Below, piece after piece: positions 34,424 to 46,685 of a stretch of 64,000 nucleotides of DNA. The DNA comes from Anadara kagoshimensis (taxonomy: Eukaryota > Mollusca > Bivalvia > Arcoida > Arcidae), in NCBI GenBank assembly GCA_021292105.1, contig CM037875.1:58143908-58207907 (forward strand). Direction: 5' to 3'. The position numbers were made by a program, and so were the translations under genes. The notes under the pieces were generated by a model. The model searched no databases. It saw only the letters and a program-made list of their open reading frames with translations, and was not told the DNA's origin. Every line of letters begins with the position of its first letter. The first letter of the stretch is position 1.

Positions 34424-35934
34424 GGACAACATGATAAATGTGTTGTGATGTTTATATCCTGTTTTCATGATACTATAGTACTTGAGTTAAGTGATATTTA
34501 TATCTTGGCTACATACAGACTCTGATATTTCAGAGTGGGATTTTTAGAACTCGGCTGCATACAGACTCTGATATTTCAGAGTGGGGTTACACAAGATAAA
34601 GGACCATATTATTGGAATCCCTGCATGTAGAGATTTACAGTATTACCAGTAGTTGAGATAATGGTCATAGTAAGGTGTCATAATTCGGGATTAGTGTAAT
34701 GGACAAAAATAGAACTTGCCAGGAACTAATCATTCTTATTAACAATATGTAGTTAAAAAGTATCAAAAGTTAAAAGCTCAAAATATTTGTATATGACAAC
34801 TTTTGTCTTGCCAACAATAGCTTCTCTAGGGATAAAATTCCAGTATTGGTGATATTGGCATTCGATAGCGTTGGCAGCTGTGTGTCAAAATATGTGAAAG
34901 TTGTTTGATAAAGCAGAGTTGATTAAAGTTGGAATTGATTTTAATTTATTTTAATTCAAGAACAAGTTCTGCTCAAGATGTATGTTCATCAGTTATCTAG
35001 GAGACCTACAATAGGCAGTGATTGTATTTTGCTGCACATTGCACAGAAAGTCTTCTGTTCTCTATGAGAACTCAGATTTACGATGTCCAGTGTCATATCA
35101 GACATGATTAAATATATTAAATGAAAATCCTCCCAATAATTGTCATCAGCACATTAACAAGTCAACTTTTTTTGCAATTTTAGACGTCACAATTAAAGTT
35201 AAACATATTCAATCAAGTCAAACCTGAAATAAAATCAAAGTCAATTTTTTTAAGCTTGTATGTTTGAAAGGCTAGGGTAGCTACAATGTAAAAAGATTTT
35301 ACTAATAAAACCCCTTAACAGAGCTGCCATTACTAAGTATTTCTTGTCGTATTTACTGTATCAAGTTACCCTCATGGTATTATTAATGTTACTATTTAAA
35401 GAAGTAATAAGAATATAGAAATGTCATGATTCCCAGCCATCTAGTATTAATACCTATATTTACCAATTTTTATCACTTTGAGAAATATATGTACCATATG
35501 TAACATTTTGTGGGAAAACCATAGTTAAGTTTAGAATTTAGTTTTACCTATTATATCCACCATTTACTCTTAACAAGAGTATAAGTTTGGGATGGAAAAA
35601 CTTTGATGGGATAAATCCGTATTTTTACAGTAATTGTGAAAAATAGTAAATTAGAAATTGGAATATTTTGAGGGATTCATAGTTTTATAATATGCAGGTA
35701 GTTTTACCATGGTAACTCTAAAAAGACATTAAAGTGGCCATATTTTGTTTTATTTATACATGTATATCAGTACTTACTTTATTTATATATATATTTATTG
35801 ATTTGTGTGGTGCCAAATTATTGGTTTGATTATATATGAATTACTTTATCTGTGTGCAATGTGTGATAAAATGTGGAATTATAACTGAGATGTTGAAATT
35901 TAAACTATGATATTATGTATCAGACATCTTTTGA

Positions 35935-35940
35935 AATAAA
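35935..35940 (+). terminator. Candidate poly(A) signal AATAAA
   Basis: The first canonical signal in a GT-rich context downstream of the SLC9A8 stop that I noticed, giving a roughly 1.5-kb 3'UTR. A second candidate is at 38694-38699. Confidence 0.35.
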
Positions 35941-36564
35941 ACTTTTAAAAAAATCAAAATGGCCTAAACAATTAAGTCGCTACTTTACTAACTGACCCAC
36001 AGGAATTGACATGTTTTATTGTTACTTAGTTATTTATTAGGACATGTGTAAAGTGTACACCATTGACACTGATAAATAACGGCTTTCTACGTCTTATGTG
36101 ACACAAATTTTTTCATTTTTCATAAACTGTATTAAGACAAAGCAGTAAATTACATTGTTGATAGAATTATATATGAATTATAATGAGGCTTTATTTTACT
36201 TGTTTTGTACTTTTCTGTTAGTGTTGTGAATCTGTAACATATCATTGGTAATTGTTATTCATTGTGATAACGTGTTAATTATATATGTTTTATGTTGGTT
36301 GTGTTGGTTTTTACCATTGTTTAAATTATACATTGATTCCTTTATCATGTATCATACCTAATTCACTTTAAAGTCTACCTCTATGTAATGACTGGCTACC
36401 TGTCTATAAAATCTCACTATTCTGTTGTTGAATTATCTAGATATACACTCTAACTTGCCTCAATCATCACTTACCTCTATAAAATGGCTGCCTAGCTATG
36501 TGAATAGGAGAGGTCTATCATACATATTTTATAACTGACATTGTTGTTAGAACATATATATATA

Positions 36565-36767
36565 CTGTAAACATATTTATTTTAGCAGTATAGTAATTTT
36601 AGCAATTTTTGTGATGATACATTAGTGCTAATTTTAATCCACCACCAAATTAAAAGGAATCATAGTGATCAAAGGTGATACATGACAATTATGCTAAATT
36701 AAATCTATGTGAATTTATGCAATTTTTGTGCTAAAATTTGAAAATGCTAAAACAAATATATTTACAG
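36565..36767. mobile_element. CTGTAAA-ended MITE (203 bp)
   Basis: Inverted ends CTGTAAACATATTTATTTTA and the mirror ending TATATTTACAG are flanked by TA on both sides. Subterminal TTTTAGC/GCTAAAA also pair. The intact ends make this the clearest member of the family. Confidence 0.82.
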
Positions 36768-38857
36768 TATAATATCTGGCTCTCCTATAGATCAGTTTTC
36801 ATAAGGTGACACTTTGAGACAGGTTTAACTGTATCTTTAAACCACCTGGTCATAATGGACTGTGATTTTATTGTGCATACTTGTTCTGTAAGGCAAGCTT
36901 CATAATTATGTATTGAATGAAGATGTATCCTCAAGACTTTGTTAAATCATTGCTTGTGCTTCCTTTGCTATAGATATATGAATGACTTTGTTGCATACAA
37001 AATTCTGATTGCATAAGGTTATGATATCACATGGTTGAAGATTTAATGATATTTATGATCCTATCTGCTCTTGCACTTTCACTTATGTTACCAGCACCAC
37101 TTCAACAACCACATAGATGGATGATGTTTATAGTATTAAACTAGGTGGAAATCAATGTCACACAATCTCAATAACACAGGGTGTTTCTATATACATGTAA
37201 GTTATACATGCATAATCTTGACATGACTTGATTTCCTGGGAAACAAAGGGCCGCAACAACACCTCTCCGTAATCTTGACTTAGACATAAAATCTTAACTA
37301 AGATTAACTAACAATTGATCAATTACTTAGGTAGATGTACATTTAAATCTGAAGTTCACAATTTCACTTTTCAATATCTATAAAGTTTATGTGTTATTTC
37401 TAAAACAAAATCAAACTCAATTTTATATTTTAATTCATTATTTTTTACCCTTATAATATTGTGTAAAATCAAAAATTCTGTTTTCTATAAAAATATGTAT
37501 TTTCAGATTTTTGGTGAATTGCTTCATGTGTAGATATAATTTTTTAATTGACTTCTGTTCAATCTTTCGTTTTCTTTTTTTTAATGTTTTTAAATCATAA
37601 AGGATATTGTATGCCTTGAAATCTAGGTTTGTCTATCCTTGTCATGCCTGGTACCACATTGAACCTTCACAGAACACCTCCCACTTGATTCATTCACAGT
37701 TGCACTTAACATGTTTTTATATTTTTAGTGGTTTTTTTTATTCAGGGTTAATATAATAGGTCCTGTTGTTCAAAGTTCCGATAGCTTAACCAAATAATTA
37801 GCAAAAATTCAAAAATTCAAAATATTATGCATTAAAAATATTTTATATTTATTTGGTAATAACATTTGTGTGCATTAATTTTTAGCTGGAATTTTATTCC
37901 TTAAATTGCTTAAAACACAAAATACAAATTTCTGCTAACTAGCTGGTTAAGCTAACAGAGTTTGAACAACTGGTCCCTGGTATTGTAGTTATTGTCACAG
38001 ACGGTACATTTAATGGGATATTTTCAACATCTAAAAGCTACAACTTGAAATATTTATATAGAATTAGCTTTATATAGAATTAGAAGTCAAATTTAATCTT
38101 AAAGTTGCACAGTGTTGAGTGTTCCCTGAAATATGACAACAGCGACATTTGATGACAATATTGGACAAATATGGTAAGATATTTTGATAAGAGATGTATA
38201 AGATTTATTATGATTACATTGTACACGAAATCCATTTAATTTATAATTCCAGAAATGTTGTTACTGTATTATTATAAAGTCATTTGCTTTTCTTGTTTGT
38301 TTTGTTAGAATTTTTTCTTTGACCTTTTACATCCTCCAGTCCCAAGGACAAAATTCTGATATTTTTATGAAGAATGAATGATTTAAACACTCAATTTGAA
38401 ATTTACTGTTGGAAAAGATTAAACAACAAAATACATCATTGTTAATCTCCAACATTGTTTAGAGTGAATGGACAGAAAATCTATGTGTGAATGTTTAATC
38501 GATGCTCTGTTTAAAAATCACCATAATGGCATATTTTTTAAAGATAAGTGAGTGTTGTTAAGTTTGTTAAAAGCTCATGATTTTCAATATGTGTTAAAAT
38601 TTTGTTATTATTTATACATGTATTATTATTGTTTAATGTGTTATTATTGTGGGATAACAAAATGCTATAATGTTTATTTGTACAATGAGGACCAATAAAT
38701 GCTCTGATAATTAAACAAGTTTTTAATTTTTTATGAGATGCCTCATCTACAATCAGATTTGGATGACTTCAACACTGTATTTCCAGATAACTTTGATAAC
38801 TTAAAATCAATTTTAGTCACAGTTTTGGTTTTCTTTCAAATTTGACAATTGGCAAAG

Positions 38858-41800
38858 ATGAGTACTTTCTGTTTAATGACGCACAGGGAAAAGACTAGTA
38901 CTTTTTGTTAGTGACACACTAGGCAAGGACTAGTACTTTCTGTTAGTGACACCCTAGGCAAGGACTAGTACTTTCTGTTAGTGACACACTAGGCAAGGAC
39001 TAGTACTTTCTGTTAGTGACACACTAGGCAAGGACTAGTACTTTCTGTTAGTGACACACTAGGCAAGGACTAGTACTTTCTGTTAGTGACACACTAGGCA
39101 AGGACTAGTACTTTCTGTTAGTGACACACTAGGCAAGGACTAGTACTTTCTGTTAGTGACACACTAGGCAAGAACTAGTACTTTCTGTTAGTGACACACT
39201 AGGCAAGGACTAGTACTTTTTGTTAGTGACACACTAGGCAAGGACTAGTACTTTCTGTTAGTGACACACTAGGCAAGGACTAGTACTTTCTGTTAGTGAC
39301 ACACTAGGCAAGGACTAGTACTTTTTGTTAGTGACACACTAGGCAAGGACTAGTACTTTTTGTTAGTGACACACTAGGCAAGGACTAGTACTTTTTGTTA
39401 GTGACAAACTAGGCAGAGACTATTACTTTTTGTTAGTGACACACTAGGCAAGGACTATTACTTTTTGTTAGTGACACACTAGGCAAGGACTAGTACTTTT
39501 TGTTAGTGACACACTAGGCAAGGACTAGTACTTTCTGTTAGTGACACACTAGGCAAGGACTAGTACTTTTTGTTAGTGACACACTAGGCAAGGACTAGTA
39601 CTTTTTGTTAGTGACACACTAGGCAAGGACTAGTACTTTTTGTTAGTGACAAACTAGGCAGAGACTATTACTTTTTGTTAGTGACAAACTAGGCAAGGAC
39701 TATTACTTTTTGTTAGTGACACACTAGGCAAGGACTAGTACTTTCTGTTAGTGACACACTAGGCAAGGACTAGTACTTTCTGTTAGTGACACACTAGGGG
39801 AGGACTAGTACTTTTTGTTAGTGACAAACTAGGCAGGGACTATTACTTTTTGTTAGTGACAAACTAGGCAAGGACTATTACTTTTTGTTAGTGACACACT
39901 AGGCAAGGACTAGTACTTTCTGTTAGTGACACACTAGGCAAGGACTAGTACTTTCTGTTAGTGACACACTAGGGGAGGACTATTACTTTTTGTTAGTGAC
40001 ACACTAGGCAAGGACTAGTACTTTTTGTTAGTGACACACTAGGCAAGGACTAGTACTTTCTGTTAGTGACACACTAGGGGAGGACTAGTACTTTTTGTTA
40101 GTGACAAACTAGGCAGAGACTATTACTTTTTGTTAGTGACAAACTAGGCAAGGACTATTACTTTTTGTTAGTGACACACTAGGCAAGGACTAGTACTTTC
40201 TGTTAGTGACACACTAGGCAAGGACTAGTACTTTCTGTTAGTGACACACTAGGGGAGGACTATTACTGTTTGTTAGTGACACACTAGGCAAGGACTAGTA
40301 CTTTTTGTTAGTGACAAACTAGGCAAGGACTAGTACTTTTTAGCTCACCTGGCCTAAAGGCCATGTGAGCTTTTGCCATCACTCGGCGTCCGTCGTCCGT
40401 CAGTCAGTCCGTCCGTCCGTCCGTCAGTCTGTCAGTCTGTCAGTCCGTCTGTAAACTTTTCACATTTTGGCTATCTCCTCTGAAACCCCTGAACCAATTT
40501 TAACCAAACTTTACAGGAATGATGTATGGAAGGTCCTTTACTTAGATTGCCGAAATTGTTTTGTTCCGCCAAAAAACATGGCTGCCAGCGCAGAAGATAG
40601 TTTAACATTGGACCCTATGGGAAAAATGCATTTTTGACTATTTCCTCAGAAATGACTGAAGCAAATTGAACCATACTTTACAGGAATGGTGTAAGGAAGG
40701 TCCTTTACTTAGATTGCCAAAATTTTTTTGATCCGTTTAAAAAACATGGCCGCCAGCGCAGAAGATAGTTTTACATTGGACCCTATGGGAAAAGCATATA
40801 TTTGCTATCTTCTTTGAAACCGCTGAGCTAATTTGAACCAAACTTTACAGGAATAATGTATGCAAGGTCATTTACTAAGATTGCCCAAATTTTTCTGATC
40901 CGCCAAACAAAATGGCCGCCAGGGCCAAACAAAGTTTAACATTGGACCCTATGGGAAAACGCACATTTTGGCTATCTCCTGAGAAACGACTGAAGCGAAT
41001 TCAATTAAACTTTACAGGAATAATGTATGGAAGGTCTTTTGCAAAGATTGCAGGAATTTTTCTGATCCGTCTAAAAATATGGCTGCCAGCGGGGAACATA
41101 GTTTAACATTGGACCCTATGGGAAAAACACATTTTGGCTATCTCCTCTAAAACTATTGAAGCAAACTTAACCAAACTTTAGAGGAATGATGTATTGGAGG
41201 TCCTTTACATAGATTGCCAAAATTGTTCTGATTGGCCAAAAAACATGGCCGCCAGAGCAAAAGGTAGTTTAACATGGGACCCTATGGGAAAAACGCATTT
41301 TGGCTATCTCCTCAGAAATGACTAAAGCGAATTTAACCAAACTTTACAGAAATGATGTATAGAAGGTCCTTTACTTAGATTGCCAAAATTTTTTTGATCC
41401 GCCAAAAAACATGGCTGTCAGGGCAGAAGATAGTTTAACATTGGACCCTATGGGAAAAGCATATATATGCTATTTCCTCTGAAGCTTGGAAAGCAAATTG
41501 AACCAAATTTTACAGGAATGATGTATAGAAGGTCCTTTACATAGATTGCCAAAATTTTCCTGATTGGCCAAAAACATGACTGTCAGCGCAAAAGGTAGTT
41601 TAACATTGGACCCTATGGGAAAAACGCATTTTTGACTATGTCCTCAGAAATGACTGAAGCAAATTGAACCAAACTTTACAAGAATGATGTATAGAAGGTC
41701 CTTTACATAGATTGCCAAAATTTTCCTGATCTGCCATAAAACATGGCTGCCAGTGGAGAACATTGTTTCACATCGGACCCTATAGGAAAAGCATATATTT

Positions 41801-43180
41801 GCTAGTTCCTTTGAAGCTACTAAAGCAAATTGAATCAAACTTTACAGAAATGATGTATGGATGGTTCTTTACTTAGATTGTGGACATTTTTTTGATCCGC
41901 CAAAAAAGATGGCTGCCAGCACAGAACATAGTTTAACCCTATGGGAATAGCATATATTTGCTATCTCCTCTAAAGCTACTGAAGCAAATTGAACCAAACT
42001 TTATGGGATTGATGTATGGAAGGTCCTTTACTTAGATTGACAAATTCAAATTGCCCGTTTCATTTACAATAAAGGCAAAACACTTTCAAAATCTCGGAAT
42101 CTGAAATTTCATTGGACAATAAATGCTACAACAATGGCTCATTCACATATGCCCCTAAACGGTGTTTCCTCAGATCTCCCACTCCGCGCCTATATCAAAA
42201 ATAGGGGAGCAAGTGAGAGATGTGATTTTAATCAGATTGAAAAAACTGTGAATGGTACCAGTACATATAGTTCTACAGTGATTTCCTTAGCCATTCTGTC
42301 TGATATAAACAGTGCATTTTTTCATCACTGGAATACAAATTTGCTTTAAAAGCATTTTAGTCAGGTGAGCGATACAGGCTCAGCCACACTGAGCCTCTGG
42401 TTGTTAGTGACACACTAGGCAAGGACTAGTACTTTCTGTTAGTGACACACTAGGCAAGGACTAGTACTTTTTGTTAGTGACACACTAGGCAAGGACTAGT
42501 ACTTTCTGTTAGTGACACACTAGGCAAGGACTAGTACTTTTTGTTAGTGACACACTAGGCAAGGACTAGTACTTTCTGTTAGTGACACACTAGGCAAGGA
42601 CTAGTACTTTCTGTTAGTGACACACTAGGCAAGGACTAGTACTTTCTGTTAGTGACACACTAGGCAAGGACTAGTACTTTCTGTTAGTGACACACTAGGC
42701 AAGGACTAGTACTTTCTGTTAGTGACACACTAGGCAAGGACTAGTACTTTCTGTTAGTGACACACTAGGCAAGGACTAGTACTTTCTTTTTGGTGGCACA
42801 CAGCAAGCACTACTGCTTTGTGTTTGGTGGCACACATCGCAAGGTTAAGTTATTTCTGTTTGGTGGTACAGAAGTCAAGAACTAGTACTTCTGTTTGGTG
42901 GTAGAGATCATGAATTAGTACTTTGGTGAAACAAAGGGCAAGGGCTAGTGCGGGTACTTTCTCTTTGGTGGCATACAGGGACAGAAGAAGCACTTTGATG
43001 GCTCCTGGGGCTAGGGCAGTACTTTGTTTAGTTGCAAACTGGTCAAGGACTAACGGTAGTTCTTTCTTTTTGTAGCCCACAGAGCAAGGACTAGTACCTT
43101 CTGTTTGGTGGCATACAGGACAAGGTCTAGTACTTTGACAGTACACTGACTGACAGGGCAAAGACCAATACTTCGTTTGG
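38858..43180. repeat. 35-bp minisatellite array (interrupted)
   Basis: The unit AGGCAAGGACTAGTACTTTC plus TGTTAGTGACACACT is repeated about 41 times to 40340 and about 11 more times from 42401 to about 42790. The gap is exactly filled by hairpin-ended element 3. From about 42790 to 43180 the array fades into divergent units of variable length (GGTGGCACACA variants). Within 39796-40340 variants recur every 280 bp (8 units), a higher-order repeat. Confidence 0.97.
40340..42400 (+). mobile_element. Hairpin-ended element 3 inserted in the minisatellite
   Basis: It starts TTAGCTCACC with a 5' hairpin (AGCTCAC-C-TGGCC / GGCCA-T-GTGAGCT), then a GTCC/CAGT simple stretch and about nine tandem units of about 166 bp (ATTGGACCCTATGGG, TTGATCCGCCAAAAAACATG). 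A unique segment follows at 42050-42365. It ends CAGGTGAGCG, hairpin AGGCTCAG-CCACA-CTGAGCCT and CTGG. The flanking satellite units show an insertion into a run of T without an obvious target duplication (0-2 T). Confidence 0.88.
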
Positions 43181-43300
43181 TAGTACACACGGCAGGGAGA
43201 TAAATGTCACTATAGACCGAATATGCCCAGTGTTGGCCTCCATTGTTTTCATTTGACAAATACCAAGAACCTAAAATAAGATCAATTGATATGAAGGATT

Positions 43301-43529
43301 GATTGAACGGTTTTACATTCCAGTCAAGGAAATTTCACTTATATTGAGACGTCACCAGTCATACGTGATGTAGGGAAAAATTTTACCTTTGCAGTGCACT
43401 CAGGGCAATGTTCAGGGAGGGTTCTTTAACGTGCCACAGGCAAATCTTGGTCAGACCCGGCCGGGTTCTAACCAACTACCTTCCACATACAAAGCGAGCA
43501 CTCTACCAACTGAGCTACTGTAGTGGTAA
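43301..43529 (-). mobile_element. SINE, family A
   Basis: On the minus strand it opens TACCACTACAGTAGCTCAGT, then TTGGTAGAGTGCTCGC with a B box (GGTTAGAACCC). It ends with the shared CACTTATATTGAGACG tail. It is shorter in the middle than the full copies. AATTGAT occurs at both flanks and may be the target duplication. Confidence 0.8.
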
Positions 43530-43989
43530 TTGATTTCATGGGATTCTGAATAAGGTGGGATTAAACATTCTCAGAGTTCATGACATCACCATCTGTAGGT
43601 GAAGTATAAAATTGAATGCACTTGTGAGTGTGCATGGAAGTTTTTTATCCTACCACAGGTGACACCTACTGTGGTCTATTTTTAAGGTCTATCCTAAAAG
43701 TTTCTTCCTGTTTCTAAATGTTTAAAATCTGTGAGCTGAAACGAATAGTTAGTGTTGGGACTTCAATCCCAAGACTGATTCAACTGCATGAGGGAGAGTG
43801 GACATTCCTTGTGATGGATGGGTATTGGTTAGATGATGGCCAGTATAATAGTCCAATTGGCTTGTGATGGTTGGTTGAATGTTGACTAACGTGGCATCAG
43901 CAATTTTTCAGCTATTCGCGACGAGAACTATTTTTTATTCATCTCTATGGATTAATCTATGAACAATTTTGTGTATGCATGTGAAGTGT

Positions 43990-44243
43990 GAGTGTGTTGT
44001 ATGGTCTGCCTTGTACTAGTGTGCACTCAGGGCGACTTTAACGTGCTAGCTCACAGAGTCAGTACGCCGCAGACAAGCATACTACTCCCCCAATCCATTA
44101 TACTGATACCAGGTGAATCAGTAAAGGCCAACGGCAAGGAAAATTCACTTTCCCACATGTGGTTCGAGCAGAACTTGAACTCACAGCGGTGAGAGACCCT
44201 GGATTTGAAGACTGACGTCTTATCCATTGGGTCACCGTGGCCT
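43990..44243 (-). mobile_element. tRNA-Arg-like SINE (family C)
   Basis: On the minus strand the head reads GGCCACGGTGACCCAATGGA, then TAAGACGTCAGTCTTC, strongly resembling a tRNA-Arg 5' half with an anticodon-loop-like segment. GTTCAAGTTC follows as the B box. The body is not tRNA. A decayed relative lies at 3885-4083. Confidence 0.7.
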
Positions 44244-44814
44244 CTAAATGGCTTGTGCTGTTAGTATACATTGTAAGCCAGTGTGCAGGGACTCTAAAGG
44301 TCACCATTAGTCTGCACAACTATATTTTGATTATATTTTAAAATATCAATTTTGTACTGTTATGAGCGAGTAGTTTACATACTGCTGATGTAATTTAAAA
44401 AAAAAAAATTCAACCCAATTAATTACTGTATCTGTACAAAAATAACAACAAAATCTCAATGTTTGCATATTAAATCTGTTTGTTTTTTAATCTCAAGCAT
44501 TATTCAAATTAAGACTAGCTAAATATCCACTACATTATAATGTATTATTTTCAGTGAAATCAAATAAATTGCATTGATATTTTAAATAATTTAAACCATA
44601 ACAATAACTGATAATATTTAACATAAAACACTCTGTGATAATATATAAAACTCAAGTCTGTTCAGATTATATAAATCAGATGATTATTGACATCCATTCT
44701 CCTACTTCTCCCATATTGCTTATTTCATGTGGTCACAGTTTAACAATTTTGGAGATAACAAATTCATTAAGATGCAATGAATTAGGATTGCAGAAAAATA
44801 TTTAATACAAGAAT

Positions 44815-44950
44815 GCAGATTAGCAGGGGCCCAGTAGCTATTGGCTATTAAAAATCAGTCTAGGCCCCTTAATGTTTACGTATTGTATCTATATATTACT
44901 ATTACAACTTCTTTTCTGAAGTGAGCTGGGCCCCTAACTCAAAATAGTTC
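44815..44950. repeat. Dispersed repeat, copy 1
   Basis: It shares AAAAATCAGTCT, then TATTACTATTA and AACTGGGCCCCTAACTCAAA (with small changes) with 59560-59710, in the same orientation. The nature of the family is unknown. Confidence 0.7.
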
Positions 44951-46469
44951 AGCTTTATCTCTGTAAGAGGTACTTAATATTTTTGAGAAGGTACAACAAG
45001 TCATCTGTGGTGAAAGACATAAATATGGTGTACTGAGCAAGAATAGGTTCAGAAAATGATCCAATTTTGACATAATACAGTTGAAATAATCTGTCTCAGG
45101 TAGAATACTTCCCCAGTGAGAATCTTTCTAATGCCAGTACAGTTGCAATAATTACAAAATTGTAAAAAAGAATGAACTAATTTTGACAAAATACAGCTGA
45201 GACTTTCTATGATGTTGAAATATAAATCGACTTAGCAACGCTTCAATGTCGGTATATATATAGATTAAAGTAACCCTGCACACAAAGTGCTATGTAAAAA
45301 TTTCTGTGTTTAATCTAAACTCATTAGAAAAACTTCCTTAATTTTAACTATGAAATTACACAAATGTAAACCATATATCTGTTACATGTATATAATATTG
45401 CTGTTCTAACTGATGATGTGGCTGTTATATTGCTCATATTTACTGTATCATAATACATTCCTTCTATAAATACATGTATATATATGTCTTAACATAATAA
45501 AATAAAACAATTTCCTTAAAAAGATAAAACAAAAATGTTGTACATGTCATATATGGTAACTGAGTAAAATGTCTGGTGAAATAGCTAAAATGCCCTTGAA
45601 TAGAAAATAATTTGAGAGAATATTGATATATTTAATGGTTAAGCTGTCTGTCGACATACAATGTATTATCCAAGCTGTGTACAAAGTATCTCATTTTAAC
45701 AAAGTGGTAATATATGATGTTAGATTTTTGTATTATCAATAATAATAACATATAAAATCAATTTTCACCATTAAAACAGGAAGACAAATAAATTTAAACC
45801 ATAACAGTATTGATTTGTAAATAAACCATTAAATATAAAATGTATACTGTAACTGGATTATTATCGTGAGTTTAATAGTTAGTTATAATTACATACAGAA
45901 ATAATAATGAGATAAATTCATATATTGACAAAAATATCATAATTCTATACAGACTGCTGTATCTGCATTTGTATGCATGTATGTTTTAAATAAAAGAAGA
46001 ATGAGTTATCACATTTACTGAGTAAAACTGTTTCCATTTTCATCAAAACTTCCATAAAAGAACTTGACAATCAATTTTTAATCAAACTATACTATCAGAA
46101 ATATTTTGAAATTATTATTAACCATGTCACATCAATTTATTTTGCATGATTTAAGATCATACAAAACCAATGAACAAGTTTACACAAGGTTCTTAAAAAC
46201 AAGAGGGAATTACTCAGAACAAGAAAAGATGACAGAATATAAAGGACTATAGTTTAAAGTTTAGTAGATATTCAGCATATTTGACATGTTCTGATACCAT
46301 TTTGTCAATGTATATTCAGTACCCATCCAAAGTCGGTAATATATAATTACTGGTTGTAATAAGCTGATTTGATATTGTGTTCTTATTTTACTCATTTAAT
46401 AAGTCATCTTATTAATTACATCGGCTATTTCAAGAACAATATACATATTTATCACTTGCATTTTTTATA

Positions 46470-46685
46470 CTGTGTAACCATCTTTTTCAAAGCACTTTAT
46501 TTTTTGTGATATTCACAATGTACTTATGAATCATGAAAATAAAGTGTGTGAAAATACAATGCCACACAGTAATATATAACAAGCAATTCTATCATGGCAC
46601 CAAAAATCACAAAAACGTCATACCCGAAAAAGTTCTTAATATAAAATTCACGAAAAATGGTGTCATGAAATTAATGTGATTTACA
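46470..46685. mobile_element. CTGTAAA-type MITE (diverged copy)
   Basis: The left end CTGTGTAA is preceded by TA, and the right end TTTACAG is followed by TA. The subterminal parts also pair weakly (CACAAAAAACGT-type segments). Confidence 0.5.

Larger units (their letters stand above)
34424..38856 (+). other. Probable SLC9A8 3'UTR and downstream flank
   Basis: AT-rich, no coding exon seen. Candidate poly(A) signals AATAAA occur at 35935-35940 and 38694-38699; which is used cannot be told. A 48-bp near-perfect tandem duplication (GACTCTGATATTTCAGAGTG twice) lies at about 34505-34587, each copy with an internal CTCTGATATTTCAGAG palindrome. A CTGTAAA-type MITE lies at 36565-36767. Confidence 0.6.

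Noticed and set aside
38858..42790. CRISPR-like regularly spaced repeat
   Set aside because: Units are directly adjacent with no unique spacers, the genome is eukaryotic and there are no cas genes; it is a minisatellite.
42850..43188. 112-codon open frame on the minus strand, repetitive (ATKQ/ALA patterns)
   Set aside because: It is a translation of degenerate minisatellite units; no start context, splice signals or homology.
44170..44243. tRNA-Arg gene on the minus strand
   Set aside because: The 5' half is tRNA-Arg-like, but the 3' half departs from a cloverleaf and leads into repeat sequence; treated as a SINE head.
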